From assembly GCF_003096555.1 (NCBI RefSeq), contig NZ_QEKM01000001.1:3534001-3598000 (forward strand): a DNA stretch of 64,000 nt. The letters are read 5' to 3'. Origin of the DNA: Simplicispira sp. 125 (GTDB taxonomy: Bacteria; Pseudomonadota; Gammaproteobacteria; Burkholderiales; Burkholderiaceae_C). Below, one piece after another: positions 55,605 to 64,000 of this stretch. Each line of letters starts with the position of its first letter. Positions within the stretch are counted from its first letter, which is position 1. The notes beneath the pieces were generated by a model that did no database searches, was not told the DNA's origin, and saw only the letters and a list, made by a program, of their open reading frames with translations. The translations under genes were made by a program, and so were the position numbers.

Positions 55605-57296
55605 TCACCCGCCCCGTATCTGACTCAACGACCGGCTGGGCGTGATGGCCTCGGGGTCGATCAGGCAGTGCAGCAGCACGGGCAGGCGTGTGGTCTGGGC
55701 TTGTTCCCGTAGGCGTTGCAACGTCGGGGCGAACTCCTCGGTGCGTTCCACGCGTGCGCCGTGGCCGCCAAAGGCTTTGGCATAGGCGGCGAAGTCGGGG
55801 TTTCGTAGCTGTGTTCCGCTCACACGGCGCGGGTACTCGCGCTCCTGGTGCATGCGGATCGTGCCGTACATGCCGTTGTCCAGCAGCACCACGATGAGGG
55901 GCAGCCGGTACTGCACGGCGGTGGCGAATTCCTGGCCGTGCATGAGGAAGTCGCCGTCGCCCGCGAACACCACCACCGTGCGCTCGGGCCACAGGCGCTG
56001 CGCGCCCACGCCGGCCGGCAGGCCGTAGCCCATGCTGCCGCTGGTGGGCGCGAGCTGCGTGCCGAACTGGCGGAACGGCCAGAAGCGGTGCACCCAGGTG
56101 GCGAAGTTGCCCGCGCCGTTGCAGAAGATGGCGTCGGGCGGCAGCACTTCGCGCAAGTGCTGCATCACTGCGCCCATTTGCAGCTCGCCCGGGATGCGGA
56201 TCGGCGCCGGGTCGCTCCACGCCTGGTAGGCGGCATGGGCTTCTTGCACGGCCTGCTGGCGCGCGGCACTGGGCGCTTGCGCCGCCGTGCTGGGCAAGGC
56301 GGCGCAGAAGGCCGTGGGCGTGGCGTTGATGGGCAGCTGTGCCTGGTACACGCGGCCCAGCTCATCGGGGTCGGGGTGCACATGCACCAGCGGGATCTGC
56401 GGTGTGGGGATGTCGAGCAGGGTGTAGCTCTGCGAGGGCACTTCCGACAGGCGCCCGCCGACGAGCAGCAGCAGGTCGGCCGCGCGGATGCGCGCCAGCA
56501 GCGCCGGGTTCACGCCCAGGCCCAGGTCGCCCGCGTAGCAGGGGTGCTGGTGGTCGAACAGCATCTGGCGCCGGAACGAGCAGGCCACGGGCAGGGCGTG
56601 GGCGGCGGCGAAGTCCTGCAAGCGCGCCACGGCCTCGGCGTTCCAGCGGCTGCCGCCGACGATGGCCACCGGGTTGCGTGCCTGACCGAGACGTTCGAGC
56701 AGTTGCGCCATTTGCGCCGGGCTGGGAGCGCTTTCGATGGGCTGGAGCGTGCGTGCGGCAGGCGCCTCGGCGTGCTCGGTCAACATGTCCTCGGGCAAGG
56801 CCACCACCACCGGGCCGGGGCGCCCGCTGCAGGCCACGCTGAAGGCGCGCGCCACGATCTCGGGCAGGCGGCGCGCATCGTCCACCTCGGTGGCCCACTT
56901 GGCCAGCGTGCCGAAGGCGGCGCGGTAGTCCACCTCCTGGAAGGCCTCGCGCCCGCGCGCGCCGCGCTCGATCTGGCCGACGAACAGCACCAGCGGCGTG
57001 GAGTCCTGCATGGCGATGTGCACGCCGGCCGCCGCGTTGGTGGCGCCGGGGCCGCGCGTGACGAAGCACACGCCGGGCCGCCCGGTGAGCTTGCCGTGCG
57101 CCTCGGCCATCATGGCCGCGCCGCCTTCCTGGCGGCACACTGTCAGTTCGATGGGCGCGTCGTGCAATGCGTCGAGCACGGCGAGGTAGCTTTCGCCGGG
57201 CACGCAGAAGATGTGCTGCACGCCGTGCAGCACAAGCTGATCGACCAGGATCTGGCCGCCAGTGCGCAGCAGGGTGGGGGTGGGTTCAGATGACAT
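55605..57296 (-). CDS. Thiamine diphosphate-dependent enzyme (acetolactate synthase-like)
   Basis: 563-residue ThDP enzyme with the usual three domains: PYR domain with catalytic Glu in CRQEGGAAMMAEAHG (E57), central domain, and PP domain with metal/ThDP motif VFAGDGDFLMHGQEF to LDNGMYGT. No acetolactate synthase-specific FAD motifs stand out and there is no small subunit, so a 2-oxoacid decarboxylase or related carboligase is likely. ATG 57296 overlaps the FAD-oxidase 3' end by 11 bases; last gene of the three-gene operon. Confidence 0.9.
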   Translation of the reverse strand: MSSEPTPTLLRTGGQILVDQLVLHGVQHIFCVPGESYLAVLDALHDAPIELTVCRQEGGAAMMAEAHGKLTGRPGVCFVTRGPGATNAAAGVHIAMQDSTPLVLFVGQIERGARGREAFQEVDYRAAFGTLAKWATEVDDARRLPEIVARAFSVACSGRPGPVVVALPEDMLTEHAEAPAARTLQPIESAPSPAQMAQLLERLGQARNPVAIVGGSRWNAEAVARLQDFAAAHALPVACSFRRQMLFDHQHPCYAGDLGLGVNPALLARIRAADLLLLVGGRLSEVPSQSYTLLDIPTPQIPLVHVHPDPDELGRVYQAQLPINATPTAFCAALPSTAAQAPSAARQQAVQEAHAAYQAWSDPAPIRIPGELQMGAVMQHLREVLPPDAIFCNGAGNFATWVHRFWPFRQFGTQLAPTSGSMGYGLPAGVGAQRLWPERTVVVFAGDGDFLMHGQEFATAVQYRLPLIVVLLDNGMYGTIRMHQEREYPRRVSGTQLRNPDFAAYAKAFGGHGARVERTEEFAPTLQRLREQAQTTRLPVLLHCLIDPEAITPSRSLSQIRGG

Positions 57297-58482
57297 TGCG
57301 TTCGAGCAGGGGGCGGTTGTCGAGAAGGCGCTGGAAGGCCAAGGGCTCCAGGTCCAGCGTTTGCCAGCGGCCGGTGAGGATGAGTTCGGCCAGGCCGCGC
57401 CCGACGGCCGGGCACTGCTGCAGGCCGTGGCCCGAGAAGCCGTTGGCGAAGTACAGGTTGTCGCAGGCCGGGTGCAGGCCCAGGATGGCGTTGTGGTCGA
57501 ACGCATTCATCTCGTAGTAGCCCGCCCAACTGCTGTGCAGGCGCAGCGCCTCGAAGGCCGGGATGCGTGCGGCGAGCTGGGGCCACACATGGTTCTCGAA
57601 CGCGGCGTGGTCGGGGTCCAGCGGCGCATCGTCGGGGTCCGCGTCCTCGGCGGGGGCATAGCCGGCGATGAAGCCCGCACCCTCGGGCCGCAGCCAGATG
57701 CCCGAGGGGTCGATGAGCAGTGGGCAGTGCGGTAGCGCCTCGGGGCAGCTGAAATGGAACACCGTGCGCCGCTTGGCAAACACCGGCAGGTCAATGCCCA
57801 GCCACTGCGCCACCGGGCGCGCCCAGGCGCCGGCGGCGTTGACCACGGCGCTGCATTCCAGTCGCTGGCCATCCGCCAGGCGCAGCGCGCTGATGTGCTG
57901 TACGCCGCCGCTGGCCTGCGTGTCCACGCCCACGGCCTCGGCCTGCACATAGCGCACGCCCTGGGCCTGGGCCTTGCGGCGCAGGGCCTGCAGCAGGCTG
58001 TAGCCGTCGAACCAGCCTTCGCTGGACAGGCCCAGCGAGCCGAGCGAGACGCCGTCCGTGGAGAGCCAGGGAAAGCGCGCGCGCAGCGCGTCGGGTGCGA
58101 GCAGGGCCACATCGGCGCCCATGCCACGCTGCACCGCATGGTTGTCGCGCAGCACGGCCTCGCCGACCGGGCTGGCCAGGTACAGGTAGCCCGCTTCGAC
58201 CATGCCGATGTCGGGCTGCTCGCCATGCACTTGCAGGCGCGCGCCGATGTCGCGCAGGAATTCGATGCCGAACTGCGAGATGGCGATGTTGATCGGGCTG
58301 GAGAACTGCTGCCGTATGGAACTGGCCGACAACGCCGACGAAGCCTGGGCATAGCTCGGGTCGCGCTCGACCACCACGACGGGCTGCTCTGGCGCCATCT
58401 GCGTCAGGTAATAGGCAATGGCGCTGCCAATGGCGCCGCCGCCGATGATGGCGATCGGCGCGCCCTGGGGGTTGGCGATCAT
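57286..58482 (-). CDS. FAD-dependent oxidoreductase, D-amino-acid oxidase (DAO) family
   Basis: 398-residue DAO-fold flavoprotein: IAIIGGGAIGSAIAYYLTQM, SALSASSIRQQFSSPIN, VVNAAGAWARPVAQWLG, and C-terminal LYFANGFSGHGLQQCPAVGR. Oxidises an amine or amino acid; no quinone or signal sequence seen. Located 4 nt after the ALDH7 gene. Similar to AmaA-type L-pipecolate oxidases, but sarcosine, proline or other substrates cannot be excluded. Confidence 0.9.
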   Translation of the reverse strand: MIANPQGAPIAIIGGGAIGSAIAYYLTQMAPEQPVVVVERDPSYAQASSALSASSIRQQFSSPINIAISQFGIEFLRDIGARLQVHGEQPDIGMVEAGYLYLASPVGEAVLRDNHAVQRGMGADVALLAPDALRARFPWLSTDGVSLGSLGLSSEGWFDGYSLLQALRRKAQAQGVRYVQAEAVGVDTQASGGVQHISALRLADGQRLECSAVVNAAGAWARPVAQWLGIDLPVFAKRRTVFHFSCPEALPHCPLLIDPSGIWLRPEGAGFIAGYAPAEDADPDDAPLDPDHAAFENHVWPQLAARIPAFEALRLHSSWAGYYEMNAFDHNAILGLHPACDNLYFANGFSGHGLQQCPAVGRGLAELILTGRWQTLDLEPLAFQRLLDNRPLLERNVI

Positions 58483-58486
58483 GGGA

Positions 58487-60019
58487 TCAGACGTCGAAGC
58501 GCACGCCTTGCGCGAGGGGCAGCGCGTCGCTGTAGTTGATGGTGTTGGTCGCGCGGCGCATGTAGCCCTTCCAGGCGTCGGAGCCCGATTCGCGACCGCC
58601 GCCGGTTTCCTTCTCGCCGCCAAAGGCACCGCCGATCTCGGCGCCCGAGGTGCCGATGTTCACGTTGGCAATGCCGCAGTCGCTGCCCGTGCTGGAGAGG
58701 AAGCGCTCGGCCTCGCGCAGGTCGGTGGTGAAGATGGAGGACGAAAGGCCCTGGGGCACACCGTTCTGCAAGGCGATGGCCTCGTCCAGGCTGGCGCAGG
58801 TGAGCACGTAGAGGATGGGCGCGAAGGTCTCGTGCTGCACCACGCCACTTTGCGCGGGCATGCGCACCAGGGCCGGGCGGGCGTACCAGGCGTCCTCGCC
58901 CAGGGTCTGGCATTCGCGCTCGCCGCCCTGCACGGTGCCGCCTTGTTCACGCGCCTGTGCCAGGGCGCTCTGCATCTGCTCGAACGATGCGCGGTCCACC
59001 AGCGGGCCGACGAGCACACCGTCGGCCAAAGGGTCGCCCACGCGCACGCTGGCGTAGATTTTTTCCAGCCGCGCCAGCAGCGGTGCGGCCACGTCGCGGT
59101 GCACGATGAGGCGGCGCAGCGTGGTGCAGCGCTGGCCCGCCGTGCCCACGGCGGCGAAGGTGATGGCGCGTGCGGCCAGTTCCAGGTCGGCGCTGGGCAT
59201 CACCACCATGGCGTTGTTGCCGCCCAGCTCCAGGATGCTGCGGCCAAAGCGCTGCGCCACGTCCACCGCCACGGCGCGGCCCATGCGTGTGCTGCCCGTG
59301 GCGCTGACCACCGGCACGCGCGGTGAGCGCGCCAGCAGCTCGCCCATCTCGCGCCCGCCCAGCAGCAGCGTGGACAGGCCTGCGGGGGCGGCCATGCCCT
59401 GCTCGGCGGCAAATTCGTTCAGCGTCTGCTGCAACAGGTGGTGGCAGGCAATGGCGCACAGCGGGGTTTTTTCGGATGGCTTCCACGCCACGGCGTTGCC
59501 GCACACCAAGGCCAGCGCGGCGTTCCAGGCCCACACGGCCACGGGGAAGTTGAAGGCCGAGATCACGCCGACCACGCCCATCGGGTGCCAGGTTTCCATC
59601 ATGCGGTGGCCCGGGCGCTCGCTGGCGATGGTCAGGCCGTGCAGCTGGCGCGACAAGCCCACGGCGAAGTCGCAGATGTCGATCATCTCCTGCACCTCGC
59701 CCAGCCCTTCGGAGCGCACCTTGCCCGCCTCCAGCGACACCAGCAGGCCCAGCGCCTCCTTGTGCTGGCGCAGCTTCTGGCCGAGGCGCCGCACCAGTTC
59801 GCCGCGCACCGGGGCGGGCGTGGCGCGCCACTGCAGGAAGGCGGCGTGTGCGCCCTCGATGAGCGCCTGGGCCTGTGCGCTGGTGTGGCTGGCGAGCTGG
59901 GCGTACACGGCGCCGTCGCGCGGTGCGCGCACGCTCAGGCCCTGGCCGCGCCAAGGGGTGAGGTCCAGGCCCAGTTGCTGCAGGACGGAGTCGAAAAGAG
60001 GAATCGAAGAGGTGTTCAT
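58487..60019 (-). CDS. Aldehyde dehydrogenase, ALDH7 type (aminoadipate semialdehyde/P6C dehydrogenase-like)
   Basis: 510 residues. Catalytic C298 in GTAGQRCTTLRR and E264 in LELGGNNAMVV. The N-term and PSEKTPLCAIACHHLLQQTL, GRSILELGGNNA match the antiquitin/AmaB family that oxidises Delta1-piperideine-6-carboxylate/2-aminoadipate semialdehyde. ATG 60019 preferred over 60037. First gene of the operon; divergent from the LysR gene. Confidence 0.91.
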   Translation of the reverse strand: MNTSSIPLFDSVLQQLGLDLTPWRGQGLSVRAPRDGAVYAQLASHTSAQAQALIEGAHAAFLQWRATPAPVRGELVRRLGQKLRQHKEALGLLVSLEAGKVRSEGLGEVQEMIDICDFAVGLSRQLHGLTIASERPGHRMMETWHPMGVVGVISAFNFPVAVWAWNAALALVCGNAVAWKPSEKTPLCAIACHHLLQQTLNEFAAEQGMAAPAGLSTLLLGGREMGELLARSPRVPVVSATGSTRMGRAVAVDVAQRFGRSILELGGNNAMVVMPSADLELAARAITFAAVGTAGQRCTTLRRLIVHRDVAAPLLARLEKIYASVRVGDPLADGVLVGPLVDRASFEQMQSALAQAREQGGTVQGGERECQTLGEDAWYARPALVRMPAQSGVVQHETFAPILYVLTCASLDEAIALQNGVPQGLSSSIFTTDLREAERFLSSTGSDCGIANVNIGTSGAEIGGAFGGEKETGGGRESGSDAWKGYMRRATNTINYSDALPLAQGVRFDV

Positions 60020-60185
60020 GAAAGCGTTCTGGAGCAAATCGATGGAGTCCCTTGGGCGGTTCCCGGTCTGTGCCGGGGCCGTGGGCAGCGTGTGCGCACC
60101 ATGTTAAATGCGTTTAGTGCACCCAATAGCTGCTATATCCTCCATGGATGTTGAGTTTTACGAACAACTGTGGAGTGCATTTGCC

Positions 60186-61073
60186 ATGCGGAAAGACATC
60201 CCCAGCCTGGGCGTCCTCCAGGCTTTCGAGGCCTCGGCACGGCTGCAAAGCTTCTCGCGTGCGGCCCAAGAGCTGGCCCTGACGCCCAGCGCCGTGAGCC
60301 GCCATGTCGCCGCGCTGGAAGATCGGCTGGGTGTGACCTTGTTCGTGCGGGCGCGCCAGCGCCTGGCCCTGACGGACACAGGCCGCAGCTATGCGGCGCG
60401 CATACGCCTGCATCTGGAGCAGATCGAGCGCGACACGCAGGAGATCCGGGTGGGGCGTGATGAAGGCTATGTGCTGCACCTGGCGGTGGTGTCCACCTTC
60501 TGCACACAGTGGCTCATTCCGTGCCTGCCGCAGTTTGCGGCGCTGCACCCGCGCATCACGCTCAACCTCTCGGTGCGCTCCGAGGTGTTCGCTTTTGACG
60601 AGAGCGGTTTTGATGCCGCCATTTACTACGGCGACCGGCTCTGGCCCGACACGCAGGGCGGCATGGTGTTGCCCGAGGGACCGTGCGTGCCCGTGTGCAG
60701 CCCGCAGTATGCCGCCGCGCACGCCCTGCACGACGAGCAGGCCTGGCTGCACTGTCCGCACCTCACGCTGGCCTCGCGCGCCCATGCCTGGCGCGGCTGG
60801 TATGCCGAGCGTGGCTGGCACTACACCTTGCACGCCTCGCGCGGGCCACGCTATGAGTTGTTTTCCATGGTGATGGCCGCTGCCGCCGCAGGCCTGGGCG
60901 TAGGCCTGGTGCCGCAGTTGCTGGCGCAGGAGGCGCTGGACAGTGGGCGCCTGGTGCAGGCGCACCCGCAGGTGCTTGCGGGCGAACAGGGCTACTGGTT
61001 CGTGCAGCCGCAGCACCGGCCGGGGCCCGAGGCGCTGCAAATGTTCCGGGACTGGCTGTTGGCGCTGGTTTGA
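60186..61073 (+). CDS. LysR-family regulator divergent from the ALDH7 operon
   Basis: 295 residues from ATG 60186 (MRKDIPSLGVLQAFEASARL). GcvA-like LysR HTH (SFSRAAQELALTPSAVSRHV) and periplasmic-binding-like effector domain. In-frame ATGs at 60108 and 60144 exist, but CTATATCC near 60133 looks like promoter sequence, favouring 60186. Likely activator of the divergent operon. Its stop abuts the lrgB stop (TGATCA 61071-61076). Confidence 0.9.
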   Translation: MRKDIPSLGVLQAFEASARLQSFSRAAQELALTPSAVSRHVAALEDRLGVTLFVRARQRLALTDTGRSYAARIRLHLEQIERDTQEIRVGRDEGYVLHLAVVSTFCTQWLIPCLPQFAALHPRITLNLSVRSEVFAFDESGFDAAIYYGDRLWPDTQGGMVLPEGPCVPVCSPQYAAAHALHDEQAWLHCPHLTLASRAHAWRGWYAERGWHYTLHASRGPRYELFSMVMAAAAAGLGVGLVPQLLAQEALDSGRLVQAHPQVLAGEQGYWFVQPQHRPGPEALQMFRDWLLALV

Positions 61074-61799
61074 TCAGAACCAACCCGCGATCAGCGGGAT
61101 CAGCAGCGACGCTGTCACCACCTGCAGCCCCAGCGCCAGCGCGGCCCAGGCGCCAGCATCCTGGTGCACCTGCAGCGCCCGTGCGGCGCCAATGCCGTGG
61201 GCGGCCGTGCCCATGGCAAAGCCACGGGCCATCCAGCCGGTGGCGTCGGTACCGATGCCCAGCAAGGTAAACAGGGTTTTGCCGCTGAGTGCGCCAACCA
61301 GCCCCGTCACTACGGCAAAAACTGCGGCCAGGGATGCATTGCCGCCAATCTTGTCGGCAATGCCCATGGCCACGGGGGCCGTGACCGACTTGGGCGCCAG
61401 CGACAGCACGATTTCCAGGGGCAGTCCCAGTGCCCAGGCCAGGCCCACGGCGCTGCCTGCCGCGGCCGCGCCGCCGACCACCGAGGCCAGCGTAAAGCGC
61501 CCCCAGCGTACGCGCAGTTCGGCGCGCCGCTCCCACAGCGGCCAGGCCAGCGCCACCACGGCGGGCCCGAGCAGGAAGTGGATGAACTGTGCCCCGGCAA
61601 AGTAGGTGGGGTAGGCCGTGCCCGTGGCCAGCAAACCCAGGCCCAGCACCACCATGGACCACAGCACTGGGTTGGCCCAGGGCGCCTGCCCCATGCGCGT
61701 GTAAAACGCCAATGCCAGCACATAGACCACCAGCGTGGCGTTGAGCCCGAACAGCGGTGTGGACGAGAGGTACACCCACAGTTGCACGAAGTCCGTCAT
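61074..61799 (-). CDS. lrgB: LrgB/CidB-family membrane protein
   Basis: 241-residue hydrophobic protein with about seven membrane segments and the family core KSVTAPVAMGIADKIGGNAS and GFAMGTAAHGIGAARALQV. LrgB with LrgA is the bacterial counterpart of the plant plastidic glycolate/glycerate translocator PLGG1, in which both parts are fused; Bacillus PftAB (LrgAB) moves pyruvate. Start 61799 overlaps lrgA stop (ATGA). Confidence 0.92.
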   Translation of the reverse strand: MTDFVQLWVYLSSTPLFGLNATLVVYVLALAFYTRMGQAPWANPVLWSMVVLGLGLLATGTAYPTYFAGAQFIHFLLGPAVVALAWPLWERRAELRVRWGRFTLASVVGGAAAAGSAVGLAWALGLPLEIVLSLAPKSVTAPVAMGIADKIGGNASLAAVFAVVTGLVGALSGKTLFTLLGIGTDATGWMARGFAMGTAAHGIGAARALQVHQDAGAWAALALGLQVVTASLLIPLIAGWF

Positions 61800-62158
61800 T
61801 CCCTGTCTCCCGATGGTGGAGCCTGGCGCATCAGCTGTCGTAGCACCAGCGCCGTAACAGCCAGGCCGATCCACGTGGACACCACGATCACCACCAGCAG
61901 CCGCCACCCGTGCTCAGCCAGCAGCCCGAGCTGGGAAATGACGCCCACGCCCACGGGTACAAACAGCAGTGACAGGTGGGCCAGTAAAAAGCGGGCCACG
62001 GTTTGCACACGCTGCTGCACCGCAGGCCAGCGCAGTGCGCCCAGCAGCAGCACCATGCCAATCACCGGGCCGGGGTAGGGCAGGTGCAGCAGCCGCGACA
62101 GAGCCTCGCCCACCGACTGCAGCGTGAGCAGGATGGCCAGCCCCTGGAGCACTTGCAT
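61796..62158 (-). CDS. lrgA: LrgA/CidA-family membrane protein
   Basis: 120 residues, four membrane segments: LAILLTLQSVGEALSRLLHL, PGPVIGMVLLLGAL, FLLAHLSLLFVPVGVGVI and LLVVIVVSTWIGLAVTALVL. Holin-like family, now thought to be a transport partner of LrgB. ATG 62158 lies 9 bases after glcD; overlaps lrgB by ATGA. Confidence 0.93.
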   Translation of the reverse strand: MQVLQGLAILLTLQSVGEALSRLLHLPYPGPVIGMVLLLGALRWPAVQQRVQTVARFLLAHLSLLFVPVGVGVISQLGLLAEHGWRLLVVIVVSTWIGLAVTALVLRQLMRQAPPSGDRE

Positions 62159-62167
62159 GCGCGGGGC

Positions 62168-63670
62168 TTAAAAGCGGGGCAGGTCGGGGTGGCTGATCTG
62201 CCCGCCGCGCACCAGCATCTTGCCGTACTCGGCGCAGCGGTTCAGCGTGGGAATGACCTTGCCCGGGTTGAGCAAGCCCTGCGGATCGAAGGCGTGCTTG
62301 ACGCTGGACATCTGTGCCAGTTCCTCGGCGGTGAACTGCACGCACATGGTGCCCAGCTTTTCCACGCCCACACCGTGCTCGCCCGTGATGGTGCCGCCCA
62401 TGGCCACACTGGTTTCCATGATCTCGGCGCCGAACTGCTCACAGCGGTGCAGCTGGTCGGCGTCGTTGGCATCGAACAGGATCAGCGGGTGCAGGTTGCC
62501 ATCACCCGCATGGAACACGTTGGCGCAGCGCAGGCCGTACTTCTTCTCCATGTCCTGGATGGCCAGCAGGATGTCGGCCAGGCGTCGGCGTGGAATGGTA
62601 GAGTCCATGCACATGTAGTCGGGGCTGATGCGGCCGCTGGCGGGGAAGGCGTTTTTGCGCCCGCTCCAAAAACGCAGGCGCTCGGCTTCGCTGGTGCTCA
62701 CGGTCAGCGCGGTGGCGCCTGCAGCCTGCAGCACCGCGCTCATGCGTCCGATTTCCTCCTCCACCTCTTCGGGTGTGCCGTCGCTCTCACACAACAGTAT
62801 GGCCTCGGCCGTGAGGTCGTAGCCCGCATGCACAAAGTCTTCCACGGCGGCGGTCATGGGCTTGTCCATCATCTCCAGGCCCGCCGGGATGATGCCGGCG
62901 GCGATCACTGCTGCCACGGCGTCACCGGCTTTGCGCACATCATCGAAGCTGGCCATGATGCAACGCGCAAGCAGGGGCTTTGGAACCAGCTTGACGGTCA
63001 CTTCGGTGGTGACGGCCAGCATGCCCTCGCTGCCGATCACGGCGGCCAGCAGGTCGTAGCCGGGTGCGTCGAGCGCCTCGCTGCCAAAGGTGACTGCCTC
63101 GCCCTCGGCAGTGAAGCCGCGCACCTGCAGCACGTTGTGCACCGTCAGGCCGTATTTCAGGCAGTGCACGCCGCCCGAGTTCTCGGCCACGTTGCCGCCG
63201 ATGGTGCAGGCGATCTGGCTGCTGGGGTCGGGCGCGTAGTACAGGCCATAGGGCGCGGCTGCTTCGCTGATGGCCAGGTTGCGCACGCCGCACTGCACGC
63301 GGGCGGTGCGGCTGACGGGGTCTAACGACAAGATCTGGTTGAATTTGGCGAGTGAAAGCGTCACGCCCATCGCGTGGGGCAGGGCGCCTCCCGACAGGCC
63401 GGTGCCGGCGCCGCGCGCCACCACGGGCACCCCCAGGCGGTGGCAGGCCTGCAGCACCGCCTGTACCTGCGCCGTGGTTTCGGGCAGGCAAACGACCAGC
63501 GGACGCTGGCGGTAGGCGGTCAGGCCGTCGCACTCGTAGGGCGTGGTGTCTTCGGAATGCCACAGCAGTGCGTGCGCGGGTAGGTGCTGCAGCAGGGCTT
63601 GCACCACCGCGGTCTGGCGCGCGGCGCGCTCGGAGGGTGTTGCCGTGATTGCGGGGCTGGCAGAGTTCAT
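62168..63670 (-). CDS. glcD: FAD-linked 2-hydroxyacid oxidase (glycolate oxidase GlcD-like)
   Basis: 500-residue VAO-type flavoprotein. FAD-binding PCMH domain with VPVVARGAGTGLSGGALPHA and IGGNVAENSGGVHCLKYGLT; C-terminal cap with FHAGDGNLHPLILFDAND and GTITGEHGVGVEKLG. Similar enzymes oxidise glycolate, D-lactate or D-2-hydroxyglutarate. glcE and glcF are not adjacent; lrgA-lrgB follow instead. ATG 63670 gives MNSASPAITA; a GTG 3 codons upstream is possible. Ribosome site is poor. Confidence 0.9.
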   Translation of the reverse strand: MNSASPAITATPSERAARQTAVVQALLQHLPAHALLWHSEDTTPYECDGLTAYRQRPLVVCLPETTAQVQAVLQACHRLGVPVVARGAGTGLSGGALPHAMGVTLSLAKFNQILSLDPVSRTARVQCGVRNLAISEAAAPYGLYYAPDPSSQIACTIGGNVAENSGGVHCLKYGLTVHNVLQVRGFTAEGEAVTFGSEALDAPGYDLLAAVIGSEGMLAVTTEVTVKLVPKPLLARCIMASFDDVRKAGDAVAAVIAAGIIPAGLEMMDKPMTAAVEDFVHAGYDLTAEAILLCESDGTPEEVEEEIGRMSAVLQAAGATALTVSTSEAERLRFWSGRKNAFPASGRISPDYMCMDSTIPRRRLADILLAIQDMEKKYGLRCANVFHAGDGNLHPLILFDANDADQLHRCEQFGAEIMETSVAMGGTITGEHGVGVEKLGTMCVQFTAEELAQMSSVKHAFDPQGLLNPGKVIPTLNRCAEYGKMLVRGGQISHPDLPRF

Positions 63671-63754
63671 GGATGCCACTGTAGGCCATGTCGCTGCCCT
63701 GCGGAGTGATGTTTATTGCAGGGCGGTGTGAAAACGGCTGCAATGGTTGTGGAG

Positions 63755-64000
63755 CTAGGCTTGCGCCGCAAACTCCGGCTGACCGCGCAGGCGCTCGTAC
63801 AGCGGGGCAAAGTCAGCAGCCGTCATATCGAACAGTTGCTGGAAGCTGTCGATGACAAAGTAGGTCTGCTGGTAGGTGTCGATCTTGTAGCGCGTGCGCA
63901 TGGTGCGCTCCAGTTGCAGTGGCAGGCGCTGCGGTTCCGGGCTTTGTACGGCGTACGGCAGCTCGCCCGAGGAGCTCAGAATACCGGCCCCGTAGGCCCG
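63755..64000 (-). CDS. phhA: Phenylalanine 4-monooxygenase (3' end)
   Basis: C-terminal 81 codons in frame from the window edge, stop TAG at 63755-63757. RAYGAGILSSSGELPYAV and MRTRYKIDTYQQTYFVIDSF match the C-terminal end of bacterial phenylalanine hydroxylase (PhhA), which converts Phe to Tyr with pterin and Fe. Most of the catalytic domain lies outside the window. Confidence 0.9.
   Translation of the reverse strand, partial: RAYGAGILSSSGELPYAVQSPEPQRLPLQLERTMRTRYKIDTYQQTYFVIDSFQQLFDMTAADFAPLYERLRGQPEFAAQA

Noticed and set aside
55848..57293. 481-codon plus-strand frame opposite the ThDP enzyme
   Set aside because: His/Gly/Gln-rich antisense shadow without recognisable features.
62003..63325. 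440-codon plus-strand frame opposite glcD
   Set aside because: Antisense shadow of glcD; no ribosome site or family similarity.

Overview
The window reads as chromosomal backbone of a betaproteobacterium of the order Burkholderiales, most likely family Comamonadaceae (Acidovorax-like). The support is high-GC coding sequence, close family-typical forms of RpoC, SecY, RpoA, OxyR and PilT/PilU, the rsmB-DUF4390-NtrY/NtrX-like block, and five copies of a short interspersed repeat (ATAGCT...AGCGCTT...AAGCGCT...AGGCC) that I associate from memory with this family. I see no prophage, transposase, CRISPR array or plasmid signature.

Layout. 1-7446: 3' part of rpoC with its terminator, then rsmB, a secreted DUF4390 protein and an NtrY/NtrX-type two-component pair. 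7481-7615: tRNA-Phe with -10 box and terminator. 7684-17620: an HD-GYP phosphodiesterase, recG, a membrane PAS-GGDEF-EAL protein, oxyR, dps, ubiA and proC. 17695-27968: a glycerol island (glpR-glpK on the minus strand, divergent glpSTPQUV ABC importer, then glpD). 27989-37130: spc and alpha ribosomal operons (rplN to rplQ with secY and rpoA) followed by an initiator tRNA gene and terminator. The S10 genes are not upstream of rplN. 37225-39916: rsmI, yraN, diaA, dolP. 39949-44594: a beta-hydroxyacid dehydrogenase, pilU, a cyclic-nucleotide-binding-domain protein, pilT and yggS. 44690-54890: threonine aldolase, a periplasmic binding protein and a TetR regulator on the minus strand, facing an AMP-dependent acyl-CoA ligase, a 1103-residue single-chain biotin-dependent carboxylase, a class V aminotransferase and ogt. 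54920-55573: a higBA toxin-antitoxin pair. 55605-61073: an operon of ALDH7-type dehydrogenase, DAO-type FAD oxidase and ThDP enzyme with a divergent LysR regulator. 61074-63670: glcD-lrgA-lrgB. 63755-64000: the 3' end of phenylalanine 4-hydroxylase.

How the genes work together. The glycerol genes form a full route: ABC uptake (GlpSTPQUV), phosphorylation (GlpK), oxidation (GlpD) and repression (GlpR). The TetR cluster looks like an uptake/activation/carboxylation unit for an organic acid, controlled from two matching palindromes 21 bp apart. The ALDH7/FAD oxidase operon fits pipecolate or lysine-type catabolism. glcD-lrgAB joins a 2-hydroxyacid oxidase to a membrane pair related to the plant glycolate/glycerate carrier. 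OxyR and Dps are neighbouring oxidative-stress functions, and PilT/PilU are the twitching retraction motors.

Most worth following up: the glcD-lrgAB operon; the TetR double operator with its carboxylase system; the interspersed repeat that has become coding sequence in rsmB and in the carboxylase linker; the rplN leader with mutually exclusive hairpins; and the identical promoter-like 11-mers fused to the stop codons of rpoA and rplQ. All assignments were made by reading the sequence; no database search was run.
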